Translations under genes and position numbers: made by a program
Shown here: piece after piece, positions 10,150 to 18,208 of the stretch
How the letters are laid out: the number at the start of each line of letters is the position of its first letter
How positions within the stretch are numbered: the stretch's first letter is position 1
Assembly (NCBI GenBank): GCA_963730735.1
Contig: CAVSSX010000007.1
Coordinates: 1,736,001 to 1,800,000, forward strand
Reading direction: 5' to 3'
DNA: 64,000 bases
Source of the DNA: CAVSSX01 sp963730735
GTDB taxonomy: Bacteria; Actinomycetota; Acidimicrobiia; Acidimicrobiales; RAAP-2
The notes under the pieces: model-generated
The model's input: the letters and a program-made list of their open reading frames with translations, nothing else
Database searches by the model: none
What the model was told of the DNA's origin: nothing

Positions 10150-11435
10150 ATGCCGGGCCTCGCTGCCGACCTGGAGTTCCGCGGGCTGGTGCAGTCGGTC
10201 ACCGACCCCTCGGTGCTCGACCGCCTCGACCATGGCGGGGTCACCGTCTACGCCGGGTTCGACCCGACCGCCTCCAGCCTGCACGTCGGCAACCTGCTGC
10301 AGCTGTGCACGTTGCGGCGCCTGCAGCTCGGCGGCAACCGCCCGATCGCCCTGGCCGGCGGCGGGACCGGCCGGATCGGTGACCCCGGCGGCAAGGCCGG
10401 GGAGCGGACCCTGCTGAGCGAGGCCGACGTGGCCGCCAACATCGAGGGCATCCGGCCCCAGCTCCAGCGGTTCCTCGACTTCACCGAGGGCGCCGGCGAC
10501 CACCGGGCCGTCCTGCTCGACAACGACGCCTGGCTGCGGAACGCTCGATCTCATCGGGTTCCTCCGCGACGTGGGCAAGCACTTCACGGTCAACCACATG
10601 GTGGCCAAGGAGTCGGTGCGGGCCCGGTTCGACCGGCCCGACCAGGGCATCTCCTACGCCGAGTTCAGCTACATGCTGCTGCAGGCCTACGACTTCCTCC
10701 GGCTCCACCAGGACCACGGCTGCGACCTGCAGATCGGGGGCAGCGACCAGTGGGGCAACATCACCATGGGCATCGAGCTGATCCGCAAGACGGCCCAGTC
10801 CGAGGCGTTCGGTCTGACCACCCCGCTGGTGGTCAAGGCGGACGGGACCAAGTTCGGCAAGACCGAGTCGGGCACCGTCTGGCTCGACGCCGACCGCACG
10901 AGCCCCTACCGGCTGTACCAGTTCTTCTTCAACGTCGAGGACGCCGTCGTCGGTCCGTACCTGCGCTACTTCACCTTCCTCGAGCACGAGGAGATCGTCG
11001 AGCTCGACAAGGCCACCGCCGACCGTCCGAGCGGCCCGGGCGGCCCAGCGGGCCCTGGCCCGGTCGGTCTGCGCCCTGGTGCACGGCGCCGACGAGGTGG
11101 ATCGGGCCGAGCTGGCCGCCCGGGCGCTCTTCGGCGAGGCGATCTCGACCCTCGACGAGGCCACCCTGCTCGACGTGGTGGCCGACGCCCCGAGCCACGA
11201 GGTGTCCCGCACCGCCCTGACCGAGGGGCTCGGCCTGATCGACGCCCTGGTCGAGTCGGGGCTGGCCTCGTCCAAGGGCGAGGCCCGGCGGGTCATCGCC
11301 GGGGGCGGGGCCTACGTCAACAACCGCAAGGTGGCCGACGACCAGCGGACCCTCGGTGACGAGGACCTGCTGCACCGCCGCTACGTGGTGCTCCGCAAGG
11401 GCAAGCGCGACCACCATCTCCTCGTCGTGGTCGAG
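10150..11435 (+). CDS. tyrS: tyrosyl-tRNA synthetase (TyrS), two frame breaks
   Basis: Class I aminoacyl-tRNA synthetase charging tRNA-Tyr. The HIGH-equivalent is in SSLHVGNLL, the KMSKS-equivalent is KFGKT, and the tyrosine pocket/anticodon regions QIGGSDQWGN and KHFTVNHM are present. A C-terminal S4 RNA-binding domain runs from ALVESGLASSKGEARRVI to YVVLRKGKRDHHLL. The coding sequence lies in three frames with breaks at about 10542-10546 and 11028-11040; the second may be two homopolymer losses rather than one insertion. Start ATG 10150. There is no stop where TyrRS normally ends: the frame runs on into a membrane segment (next entry), so the end given is where S4 homology stops. Confidence 0.9.
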
Positions 11436-12002
11436 CTCCTGAGCCGCTTGGGCGGACCCGGGCTGGCCCGTCGCGGCCCGCGCCAAGCCAACCGGCTGTT
11501 CGTCTGGCTGGCGGCGGTGGCCGTGGTGGTGCTCGGCATCGGGGCGTTCGTGGCCTACGGCGTGGCCAGCCCCGGAGGCACGGACCGCCAGCGGACCGCC
11601 AACTGGGTCAGCGCCACCATGCTCGGTCAGTCGATCGGCACCCTGACCGGCGACAACGCCCGGATCACCACGGTGGAGGCCCGTCACAACGGGACCAAGG
11701 CGCTGCACGCCGACTGCGCCGTCCTGCTCAACGACGCCGAGGCGGCCAACGGGAACCTGCCCAGCCCCGACCTCACGCTCACCGACCTGCTGTCGAAGGC
11801 CTACGGACTGGAGGGGGATGCGGCCAACGACTGCTACAACGCCGGCGCCACCAACCCGCCCCTCCTGGCCACGTCGGCGGCCAAGCGGGCCCAGGCCGAA
11901 GCGCTGTTCGAGCGGGCCCTCGGCCGGGTGCGCACGTTGACCGGCACGACGCCGGCGACCACGACGACCACCGAACCCGACGCCGGCGGGCTCCTCGGAT
12001 GA
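11427..12002 (+). CDS. single-pass membrane protein of unknown function, in frame with TyrS
   Basis: Sequence of about 190 residues with a basic stretch (RLGGPGLARRGPRQANR), one transmembrane helix (LFVWLAAVAVVVLGIGAF) and a soluble domain of about 140 residues ending in a Thr-rich tail. No family recognised. It is in the same frame as the last part of tyrS with no stop between, so it is either a C-terminal extension of TyrRS or a separate gene starting at GTG 11427 or TTG 11448; neither has a strong ribosome binding site. The positive-inside rule predicts the domain outside the cell. Its stop overlaps the next gene's ATG (ATGA), suggesting translational coupling. Confidence 0.5.
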   Translation: MVELLSRLGGPGLARRGPRQANRLFVWLAAVAVVVLGIGAFVAYGVASPGGTDRQRTANWVSATMLGQSIGTLTGDNARITTVEARHNGTKALHADCAVLLNDAEAANGNLPSPDLTLTDLLSKAYGLEGDAANDCYNAGATNPPLLATSAAKRAQAEALFERALGRVRTLTGTTPATTTTTEPDAGGLLG

Positions 12003-12571
12003 CCGACGCCGGTGACGTCGGGCCGGTGCCCGAGGGTCGCGACCCCGAGGACTACGACCGGCTGCGCCGTCGGGTGCTGTGGCTGCTGGCCACCGGCCTC
12101 TACGTCGTCGGCAGCCGGGGCCAGGTCGAGGGGCAGGTCACCGGCAACCTCATGACCGCCAACCTGGTGGTGCAGGTGGCCCTCGAGCCCAAGCTGGTGG
12201 CGGTGTCGATCGACGCCACGGCGCTCACCCGGACGCTCATCGACGACGGGGGGGTCTTCGCCGTCTCGATCCTCGACCGTGACGACCGGGCGGTGGTCCG
12301 CCGATTCACCAAGCCGGTGCCCGGGTCGCTGTCGGCCGACGGGGGAGCCGCCGAGCTCGGCGGCGAGCCGGTGCTGACGGCGGCGACCGGCGCGCCCATC
12401 GTGGCTCGGGCCCGGGCATGGCTCGACTGCCGGGTCACCGAGACGCTGGTTCTCGGCAGCCACGTGCTCTACGTGGGCGAGGTGGTGGACGCCGGCGAGT
12501 CGCCGTCGGCGGGGGACGAGCCGCCCGAGATCCTGCGCATGGAAGACACCCGCATGCACTACGGGGGTTGA
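11999..12571 (+). CDS. flavin reductase-like domain protein
   Basis: A 190-residue protein of the flavin reductase-like/FMN-binding split-barrel family. The region GQVTGNLMTANLVVQVALEPKL resembles the segment that binds FMN phosphate in this family, and the VAVSID and FAVSILDRD strands follow. Such proteins supply reduced flavin to monooxygenases or bind FMN; the partner is unknown. It overlaps the upstream membrane-protein frame by four bases and probably shares its transcript. The 3' end overlaps the opposite-strand gene by 13 bases. Confidence 0.75.
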   Translation: MTDAGDVGPVPEGRDPEDYDRLRRRVLWLLATGLYVVGSRGQVEGQVTGNLMTANLVVQVALEPKLVAVSIDATALTRTLIDDGGVFAVSILDRDDRAVVRRFTKPVPGSLSADGGAAELGGEPVLTAATGAPIVARARAWLDCRVTETLVLGSHVLYVGEVVDAGESPSAGDEPPEILRMEDTRMHYGG

Positions 12572-12960
12572 CGGGCTGCCCGGCTCGCCGCCCAGGTGTC
12601 CCGTCCTCTAGGTGCTCCGTCCTCTAGGTGTCGGCCGGCTAGGTGTCGGTCGGCTGGAGGTGTCGGCGCGTGCGGGGGGTCGGCGGGAGCCGGGCGAAGG
12701 TCGACGACCAGCGTGAGGATGCCGTCCTCCAGGGTGGCGGTGGCGTCGCCCAACATGGCGTAGTCCATGAAGTCGGCCTGGGCCTGTTGGCGGAGACGCT
12801 GGCGCTCGGGACCCTCGACCGGGGGCAGGCCGCGTTGGCGCACGGCGTCGGCCCGGAGTCGGAACCGGTCGATCATGGCCTGGGGGTCGAAGGAGTCGTC
12901 CACGGAGGTGAGGGGCGCCCTGGTGGCAGGGTCGCTTGCCGACCGATGGTAGCTGGCCAC
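12559..12960 (-). CDS. hypothetical protein with repeat-affected C-terminus
   Basis: A 133-residue ORF of no recognised family. The first 95 residues look like a real small soluble protein: an Arg/Gln-rich helix (DPQAMIDRFRLRADAVRQRG) followed by DFMDYAMLGDATATLEDG. The last 35 residues are low-complexity and are encoded across the 16-base repeats at 12601-12662, which suggests that the true end was altered by repeat growth or a frame error. It overlaps the end of the flavin reductase gene tail to tail. Confidence 0.5.
   Translation of the reverse strand: MASYHRSASDPATRAPLTSVDDSFDPQAMIDRFRLRADAVRQRGLPPVEGPERQRLRQQAQADFMDYAMLGDATATLEDGILTLVVDLRPAPADPPHAPTPPADRHLAGRHLEDGAPRGRDTWAASRAARQPP
12601..12662. 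repeat. imperfect 15-17 bp tandem repeats around CTAGGTG
   Basis: Two perfect 14-base copies of CCGTCCTCTAGGTG start at 12601 and 12617; two diverged copies (TCGGCCGGCTAGGTG and TCGGTCGGCTGGAGGTG) follow. The period is not a multiple of three although the block lies in the tail of the minus-strand gene. Confidence 0.7.
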
Positions 12961-13008
12961 GGTGCCCGGCGGGTCCTAGGTGCCGACCGGTCGGGTGGGC
13001 CGATCCAC

Positions 13009-13149
13009 TACGATGTAGCCAATCACCAGGGACGGCGTGTGACACACCCGGTGCCGCAGGCCGCCGGCCCAGGGACTCGATCTGAGGAGCCGTCCAAGGG
13101 ACCGTGCGCGGTCCCGCCGGGTCGCCGGCGGCGGGCAGCAAGGAGTTTT
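13009..13149 (+). promoter_or_regulatory. promoter and structured 5' leader of the small cysteine protein gene
   Basis: A -10 element TACGAT at 13009-13014 lies about 135 bases before the start codon at 13150. The intervening leader holds two consecutive perfect hairpins: GGGACCG/CGGTCCC (13098-13115, loop TGCG) and CCGCCGG/CCGGCGG (13114-13131, loop GTCG); they share two bases and so may be mutually exclusive. AAGGAG at 13140-13145 is the ribosome binding site. No known riboswitch class was recognised. Confidence 0.45.
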
Positions 13150-13359
13150 GTGGTGAAAAAAGGTCGTCACCGTCGCTTCGAGGAAGCGCGCAGCCTCAAG
13201 CGTTCCACCGCTACCGCCCAGCGGTGCCCCGAGTGCGGGGCCGAGCCCGAGGACGTCCACGCCTCGTGGTGCCTGGCCGAGGAGGACCAGTACGACCGCA
13301 TCCTGGGGTCGACGCTGCCCCAGACCGGCGACGCCGAGCACGACCCGCTCGACGACTGA
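13150..13359 (+). CDS. small putative zinc-binding protein
   Basis: About 68 residues. A basic N-terminus (KKGRHRRFEEARSLKR) is followed by CPECGAEPEDVHASWCLAEE, where two Cys, a His and a further Cys could bind a metal, and an acidic C-terminus. No function can be assigned. The start is GTG 13150 or 13153, chosen because a strong AAGGAG lies 5-8 bases upstream. It is preceded by a long structured leader and converges with the next gene, so it is its own transcription unit. Confidence 0.7.
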   Translation: MVKKGRHRRFEEARSLKRSTATAQRCPECGAEPEDVHASWCLAEEDQYDRILGSTLPQTGDAEHDPLDD

Positions 13360-13389
13360 GCCGGACCCGGCCGCCGGCCGGGTGGTCGC

Positions 13390-14148
13390 TCAGTCGACCG
13401 GGACCCTCCGGCGGACGGCCGGATGGGGGAGGGGCACGCCGTGCACCATCCGCTCCTCCCGCTCGGCCAGGTAGGCCCGCAGGAGCTTGAAGATCGGCTT
13501 GCCGACCATCTCGATGAGCTCGGCCTCCATCTCCTTGTAGACCGGGCGTTCCCCGACGAAGGCCTCGGGGGACTCGGTGCACCACCAGTGGAACTCGGCG
13601 CCGCCCTCGCCCCAGTGCTTGCGGTCCCACTGGCGGAGCGTCGAGGTCACGTGGCCGTCCTCGGCCACCTCGTCCTCCCGCCGCAGGGGCAGCTGCCAGC
13701 AGACCTCGGGCTTGAGCTCGAGGGGATGCTGACCCCGGGCCACGGCCACCTGGTGCAGGGCGCAACCCGGGCCGGTGGCGAAGCCCGGCCGGTTCAAGAA
13801 GATGCAGGCGCCGTCGACCACCCGGGTGACCGATTCGCCGTACTTGGTCTTCTTGACCACGCCCTTCTGGCCCTTGGCGTGGAACTGCCACTCGGCCGGG
13901 GTCAGGGTGGCGGCGACCTTCTCCACCCGGCGGACGTCGGCCTTGTCGACGAAGTGGGCCCCGTAGGAGCAGCACCCGTGGACCAGCTCGGGCGCCGGGC
14001 CGGTGAGGACCCCCTGGCAGCCCTGGCCGAAGATGCAGCTCCACCCACTGGTGAGGAACGTGACGTCGAAGACCCAGGTGCGCTCCTCGTCGGGGTCGTC
14101 GAAGCTGACCCACTCGTGGGCGTCCGCAGGGGGCCGGGGGCTGGCCAT
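13390..14148 (-). CDS. cysteine-rich conserved protein of unknown function
   Basis: A 252-residue soluble protein with clustered cysteines: CIFGQGC near residue 38, HGCCSYGAHF near 59, CIFLNRPGFATGPGCALH near 110, CWQLP and WWCTE further on. The pattern suggests a metal or Fe-S cluster site, comparable to YkgJ/DUF3109-type cysteine-cluster proteins, but I cannot confirm the family. The start ATG at 14148 begins MASPRPPADAHEW. It is divergent from the NfuA-like gene, 59 bases away. Confidence 0.7.
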   Translation of the reverse strand: MASPRPPADAHEWVSFDDPDEERTWVFDVTFLTSGWSCIFGQGCQGVLTGPAPELVHGCCSYGAHFVDKADVRRVEKVAATLTPAEWQFHAKGQKGVVKKTKYGESVTRVVDGACIFLNRPGFATGPGCALHQVAVARGQHPLELKPEVCWQLPLRREDEVAEDGHVTSTLRQWDRKHWGEGGAEFHWWCTESPEAFVGERPVYKEMEAELIEMVGKPIFKLLRAYLAEREERMVHGVPLPHPAVRRRVPVD

Positions 14149-14195
14149 CGACGAGCACCCTAGCCGGGGGGTTCGGTGTCGGACGTCGGCCCTCC

Positions 14196-14201
14196 TATGA
14201 T
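14196..14201 (+). promoter_or_regulatory. -10 element TATGAT of the NfuA-like gene
   Basis: TATGAT ends six bases before the ATG at 14208. A weak -35 (TTCGGT, 14172-14177) lies 18 bases upstream. A leaderless transcript is implied. Confidence 0.55.
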
Positions 14202-14207
14202 CAAGGC

Positions 14208-14879
14208 ATGGCCCAGACCTTTGACGATGTCTCCGACGAGCTCGAGTCCCAGCTGACCCCGGTGGTGACCCTCACCGACGAGGCCCGGGGCGTGGTGCGC
14301 GACGCCATCAACCAGGAACCCGATCCCGACAAGCTGGCCCTGTGGCTCGAGGTGCGGGCCGTCGAGGCCGGCGCCTTCGTCTACGACCTGTACTTCCAGG
14401 CCACCAGCGACAGCGGGGCCGACGACGCCCTGCACTTCGACGACGGTCTGGCCGTGGTGGTGCCGGCCGCCAGCATCGACCGACTGCGGGGCGCCCGCCT
14501 CGAGTGGTCGACCGAGGGCGACGGCGGCCTGGTGCTGGTCAACCCGAACACCCCGCCGGCGGCGACGCACGACGCCGCCATCCCGCCCGAGGTCCTGGCG
14601 GCCGGCCTGGACGGCGCGCTGGCCCAGCGGGTGGTCGCCGTCCTCGACGAGCTGGTCAATCCCTCGATCGCCGGTCACGGTGGTCACAGCGACCTGGTGG
14701 CCCTGGACGAGTCCGAGGGCGTGGTCTACGTCCGCCTCTCCGGCGGCTGCCAGGGCTGCTCGATGTCGAAGCAGACCCTGACCCAGGGGATCGAGGTCAT
14801 GCTCAAAGAGGAGATCCCCGAGGTCACCTCGGTGGTCGACGTCACCGACCACGGCGGCGGCGACAACCCCTACTACTAG
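14208..14879 (+). CDS. nfuA: NfuA-like Fe-S cluster carrier (NifU C-terminal domain)
   Basis: A 223-residue protein built like NfuA: a degenerate A-type (HesB/IscA-like) N-terminal domain lacking its cysteines, then a NifU-like C-terminal domain with the cluster-binding CxxC in GGCQGCSMSKQTL at about residue 180. NfuA-type proteins receive Fe-S clusters from the assembly machinery and pass them to targets. It is probably monocistronic, with a leaderless promoter and a 59-base gap before the next gene. Confidence 0.85.
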   Translation: MAQTFDDVSDELESQLTPVVTLTDEARGVVRDAINQEPDPDKLALWLEVRAVEAGAFVYDLYFQATSDSGADDALHFDDGLAVVVPAASIDRLRGARLEWSTEGDGGLVLVNPNTPPAATHDAAIPPEVLAAGLDGALAQRVVAVLDELVNPSIAGHGGHSDLVALDESEGVVYVRLSGGCQGCSMSKQTLTQGIEVMLKEEIPEVTSVVDVTDHGGGDNPYY

Positions 14880-14926
14880 ACCGCCGGCTACCCGGGCCGG
14901 GGGCCCGGGGCGGTGACGTCCAGCGG

Positions 14927-14932
14927 TAGGGT
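14927..14932 (+). promoter_or_regulatory. -10 element TAGGGT of the aldo/keto reductase gene
   Basis: TAGGGT ends six bases before the ATG at 14939, again implying a leaderless mRNA. No good -35 seen. Confidence 0.45.
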
Positions 14933-14938
14933 CGGCCC

Positions 14939-15961
14939 ATGGACTACCGCGCGCTCGGCCGCACCGGCCTCAAGGTCAGCCCCCTGTGTCTCGGGGCGAT
15001 GATGTTCGGGGAGTGGGGCAACCCCGACCACGACGACAGCATCCGGATCATCCACCGGGCCCTCGACGCCGGCATCAACTTCATCGACACGGCCGACGTC
15101 TACTCGGCCGGTGAGTCCGAGCAGATCGTCGGCAAGGCCCTGTCGACCGTCGACCGGGACTCGGTGGTGCTGGCCACCAAGGTCCACGGCCAGATGGGCA
15201 AGGACCCCAACGCCTTCGGGAACTCGCGGCGCTGGATCCTGGCCGAGTGCGACAACAGCCTCCGTCGGCTCGGCGTCGACTACATCGACCTCTACCAGAT
15301 CCACCGGCCCGAGCTCGACACCGACATCGACGAGACGCTCTCGGCGCTGACCGACCTGGTGCGGGCGGGCAAGATCCGCTACTTCGGTAGCTCGACCTTC
15401 CCGGCCCACCTCATCGTGGAGTCCCAGTGGGTCGCCGAGCGGCGGGCCCGGGAGCGCTTCGTCACCGAGCAGCCGCCGTACTCGATCCTGGTGCGGGCCA
15501 TCGAGGCCGACGTCCTTCCGGTCTGTCAGCAGTTCGGCATGGGCGTCCTGCCCTGGAGCCCGTTGGCCGGCGGCTGGCTGTCGGGTCGTTTCGGTCACGG
15601 CAAGGACAACACCAGTCGGCGTTTCAGCCGCCTGCCCGACCGCTACGACGCCAACCTCCCGGGCAACCAGCGCAAGCTCGACGTGGTGACCGAACTCCAG
15701 ACGGTGGCCGACGAGGCCGGCCTCACGCTGATCGAGCTGGCGCTCGGCTTCGTGCTGGCCCACCCGGGGGTCACCTCGCCGATCATCGGGCCCCGCACCA
15801 TGGAGCAGCTCGAGTCCCAGATCGGGGCGGCCGACCTGGTGCTCTCCGGCGAGGTGCTCGATCGGATCGACGAGCTGGTGCCGCCGGGGACCAACCTCAA
15901 CACCGCCGACGGCGGCTGGGTCGCCCCGGCGATCGACGACAAGAAGCTGCGGCGGCGCTGA
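14939..15961 (+). CDS. aldo/keto reductase
   Basis: A 340-residue (beta/alpha)8 NADPH-dependent oxidoreductase. Catalytic tetrad contexts are visible: Asp in FIDTADVYSAGESE (also giving Tyr), Lys in VLATKVHG and His in YQIHRPE. NADPH-binding sequence ITSPIIGPRTMEQLE-like (VTSPIIGPRTMEQLESQ) lies near the C-terminus. It resembles YhdN/AKR12-type enzymes; substrate unknown. Followed after one base by a deazaflavin-dependent reductase, so the two are co-transcribed. Confidence 0.88.
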   Translation: MDYRALGRTGLKVSPLCLGAMMFGEWGNPDHDDSIRIIHRALDAGINFIDTADVYSAGESEQIVGKALSTVDRDSVVLATKVHGQMGKDPNAFGNSRRWILAECDNSLRRLGVDYIDLYQIHRPELDTDIDETLSALTDLVRAGKIRYFGSSTFPAHLIVESQWVAERRARERFVTEQPPYSILVRAIEADVLPVCQQFGMGVLPWSPLAGGWLSGRFGHGKDNTSRRFSRLPDRYDANLPGNQRKLDVVTELQTVADEAGLTLIELALGFVLAHPGVTSPIIGPRTMEQLESQIGAADLVLSGEVLDRIDELVPPGTNLNTADGGWVAPAIDDKKLRRR

Positions 15962-15962
15962 G

Positions 15963-16382
15963 ATGGCCGACGACATGCAGTCGTTCAACGACCAGATCAT
16001 CGAGGAGTTCCGGAGCAACGAAGGGCGGGTCGGCGGGACGTTCCGCACCTCCAAGATGCTCCTCCTGCACAGCCGGGGGGCCAAGAGCGGCGAGGTCCGG
16101 ATCCACCCGATGGTCTTCATGGCCGACGGGGACCGCTTCGTGGTCTTCGCCTCCAAGGGCGGCGGCCCGACCAACCCGGCCTGGTACTACAACCTGGTGG
16201 CCCACCCCGAGGCCACCATCGAGGTGGGCACCGAGGAGATCGCCGTGGTCGCCCGGGTGGCCACCGGCCAGGAGCGCACCCGCATCTGGACCGCCCAGAA
16301 GGCGGCCTTCCCGGCCTTCGCCGAGTACGAAGCCCGCACCACCCGCGAGATCCCGGTGGTGGTGCTCGAGCGGGCCTCCTGA
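15963..16382 (+). CDS. F420-type (DDN family) nitroreductase/deazaflavin-dependent oxidoreductase
   Basis: A 139-residue split beta-barrel protein like mycobacterial Ddn. Family hallmarks: LLLHSRGAKSGEVRIHPM at about residue 35, FASKGGGPTNPAWYYNLVAHP at about 65, then the EARTTREIPVVVLE C-terminus. Members bind coenzyme F420 and reduce quinones or nitro compounds; the exact substrate is unknown. It starts one base after the aldo/keto reductase stop. Its presence implies that the host makes F420. Confidence 0.85.
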   Translation: MADDMQSFNDQIIEEFRSNEGRVGGTFRTSKMLLLHSRGAKSGEVRIHPMVFMADGDRFVVFASKGGGPTNPAWYYNLVAHPEATIEVGTEEIAVVARVATGQERTRIWTAQKAAFPAFAEYEARTTREIPVVVLERAS

Positions 16383-16431
16383 GCCCGGTCGGCGGGGTCG
16401 GCCCCGGAGAGGGCACCCGACGTCGGCAAAG

Positions 16432-16437
16432 TAGGTT
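16432..16437 (+). promoter_or_regulatory. -10 element TAGGTT of the aro operon
   Basis: TAGGTT ends six bases before the aroC ATG at 16444; inferred leaderless start of the aroC-aroK-aroB-aroQ transcript. Confidence 0.5.
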
Positions 16438-16443
16438 AGAGGC

Positions 16444-17638
16444 ATGCTGAGGTACCTGACCGCCGGCGAATCGCACGGCAAAGCCCTGGTCGTGGTGGTC
16501 GAAGGGCTGCCGGCCGGCCTCCCGGTGTCGGTCGAGGAGATCGGGGCCGAGCTGGCCCGACGGCGGCTCGGCTACGGCCGGGGACCCCGGATGCGCTTCG
16601 AGGCCGACGAGCTGACCCTGATCGGCGGCGTCCGGCACGGCCGCACGCTCGGCTCGCCGGTGGCCATCGAGATCGGCAACACCGAGTGGCCCAAGTGGAC
16701 CGAAGAGATGTCGCCGGCCGCCGGCGCGCCGTCCAAGGTCCTGACCCAGCCCCGTCCGGGACACGCCGACCTGGCCGGGATGCAGAAGTACGGCTTCGAC
16801 GACGCCCGCGATGTGCTGGAGCGGGCCTCGGCCCGCGAGACGGCGGCCCGGGTGGCCGCCGGCGCCATGGCCAAGACGCTGCTCGGCCGCCTCGGGGTGA
16901 CCGTGGTCAGCCACGTGATCCAGCTGGGCGAGGCCCGCACCCCGCCCGGGGTCCGGCCCGGGCCCGGCGATCTCGAGGCGGTCGACGCCTCGGCCGTGCG
17001 CTGCCTGGACCCGGGCACCGAGGCCGAGATGGTGGCCGAGATCAAGGCGGCGGCCAAGGAAGGGCGACTCGCTGGGTGGGGTCGTCGAGGTCGTGGCCTA
17101 CGGCGTCCCGGTCGGCCTGGGCAGCCACGTGCACTGGGACCGGCGGCTCGACGGGTTGTTGGCCCAGGCCCTGATCAGCATCCAGGCGGTCAAGGCGGTC
17201 GAGTTCGGCGAGGGGTGGGACGTCTCGGGCCGTCGCGGGTCGCTGGCCCACGACGCCATCCACTTCGACGACGACGCGTCCAACGGCGGCTACCGCCGGG
17301 ACACCACCCGGGCCGGTGGCATCGAGGGCGGGATGTCCATCGGCGGGATGGTGGTGGCCCGGGTGGCCATGAAGCCGCTGGCCACCCTCAACCGGCCCGT
17401 CCTCGAGACGGTCGACGTGGCCACCAGGACGTCGACGGTGAGCTTCAAGGAACGGACCGACGTCACCGCCGTGCCAGCCATGGGCGTGGTGGCCGAGACC
17501 ATGACCGCCCTGGTGCTGGCGGGCGAGGCGCTGCGCAAGTTCGGCGGCGACTCGATGGCCGAGGTGCTGCGGAACCGGGACGGGTACGTGGCGGCGCTCG
17601 GGGAGACCCCCTCGACGGCGCTCGGCGACCCCCGGTGA
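16444..17638 (+). CDS. aroC: chorismate synthase (AroC), frameshifted
   Basis: FMN-dependent enzyme converting EPSP to chorismate, the last shikimate step. Signature GESHGKALVVVVEGLPAG near the start, RPGHADLAGMQKYGFDDARD at about 100 and, after the break, SNGGYRRDTTRAGGIEGGMS and FKERTDVTAVPAMGVV are present. The frame changes at 17062-17066, where a G run appears one base too long (AAGGG for AAGG before CGACTCG); removing it gives 397 residues. The stop overlaps the aroK start (GTGA). Confidence 0.92.
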
Positions 17639-18208
17639 GCGCGGCCGCCACGCCCCGGCTGCTGCTGGTGGGGATGATGGGGGCGGGCAAGACCACGACC
17701 GGCCGCCACGCCGCCGAGCGCCTGGGCTGGGCCTATCTGGACTCCGACGAGCAGGTCGAGCGGCACGACCGGCCGGTCGGTGCCCGAACTGTTCGCCGAG
17801 GTGGGGGAGCCGACCTTCCGGGCGGCCGAGTCGGCCGCCCTCGAGGTGGCGGTGGCCGGACCCGACCCGGTCGTCGTGTCGGTGGCCGGGGGCGCGGTGC
17901 TCGACCCGGCCAACCGGGCGCTGCTGCGTCGATCGGGGACGGTGGTGTGGCTGCGGGCCCGACCGGCCACCCTGGCCCGACGGGTCGGCGACGGGGTGGG
18001 TCGGCCGCTGCTCGAGTCGGACCCGGCCGAGGCGCTCGCCCGGCTGGACGAGGTCCGCCGGCCGCACTACGCCGAGGTGGCCCACGCCGTGGTCGACGTG
18101 GACGACCTCGACCCCGACGAGGTGGTGGACGCCGTGGTGGCCGCGCTCGGGACGGCGGGGTCGCTCGACGAGACGACCGCCTCGGGCGGGTCGACGGGGC
18201 CGTCGTGA
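17635..18208 (+). CDS. aroK: shikimate kinase (AroK), frameshifted
   Basis: P-loop kinase phosphorylating shikimate. Walker A GMMGAGKTTTGR at about residue 14, the shikimate-binding Asp in LDSDEQVE, then after the break SVPELFAEVGEPTFRAAES and the GGAVLDP region; the lid is seen in RRVGDGVGRPLLE. The frame changes at 17765-17771; reading CACACCGGCCGG instead of CACGACCGGCCGG restores the family motif TGRS and 190 residues. GTG 17635 overlaps the aroC stop, and its TGA overlaps the aroB GTG. Confidence 0.88.
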
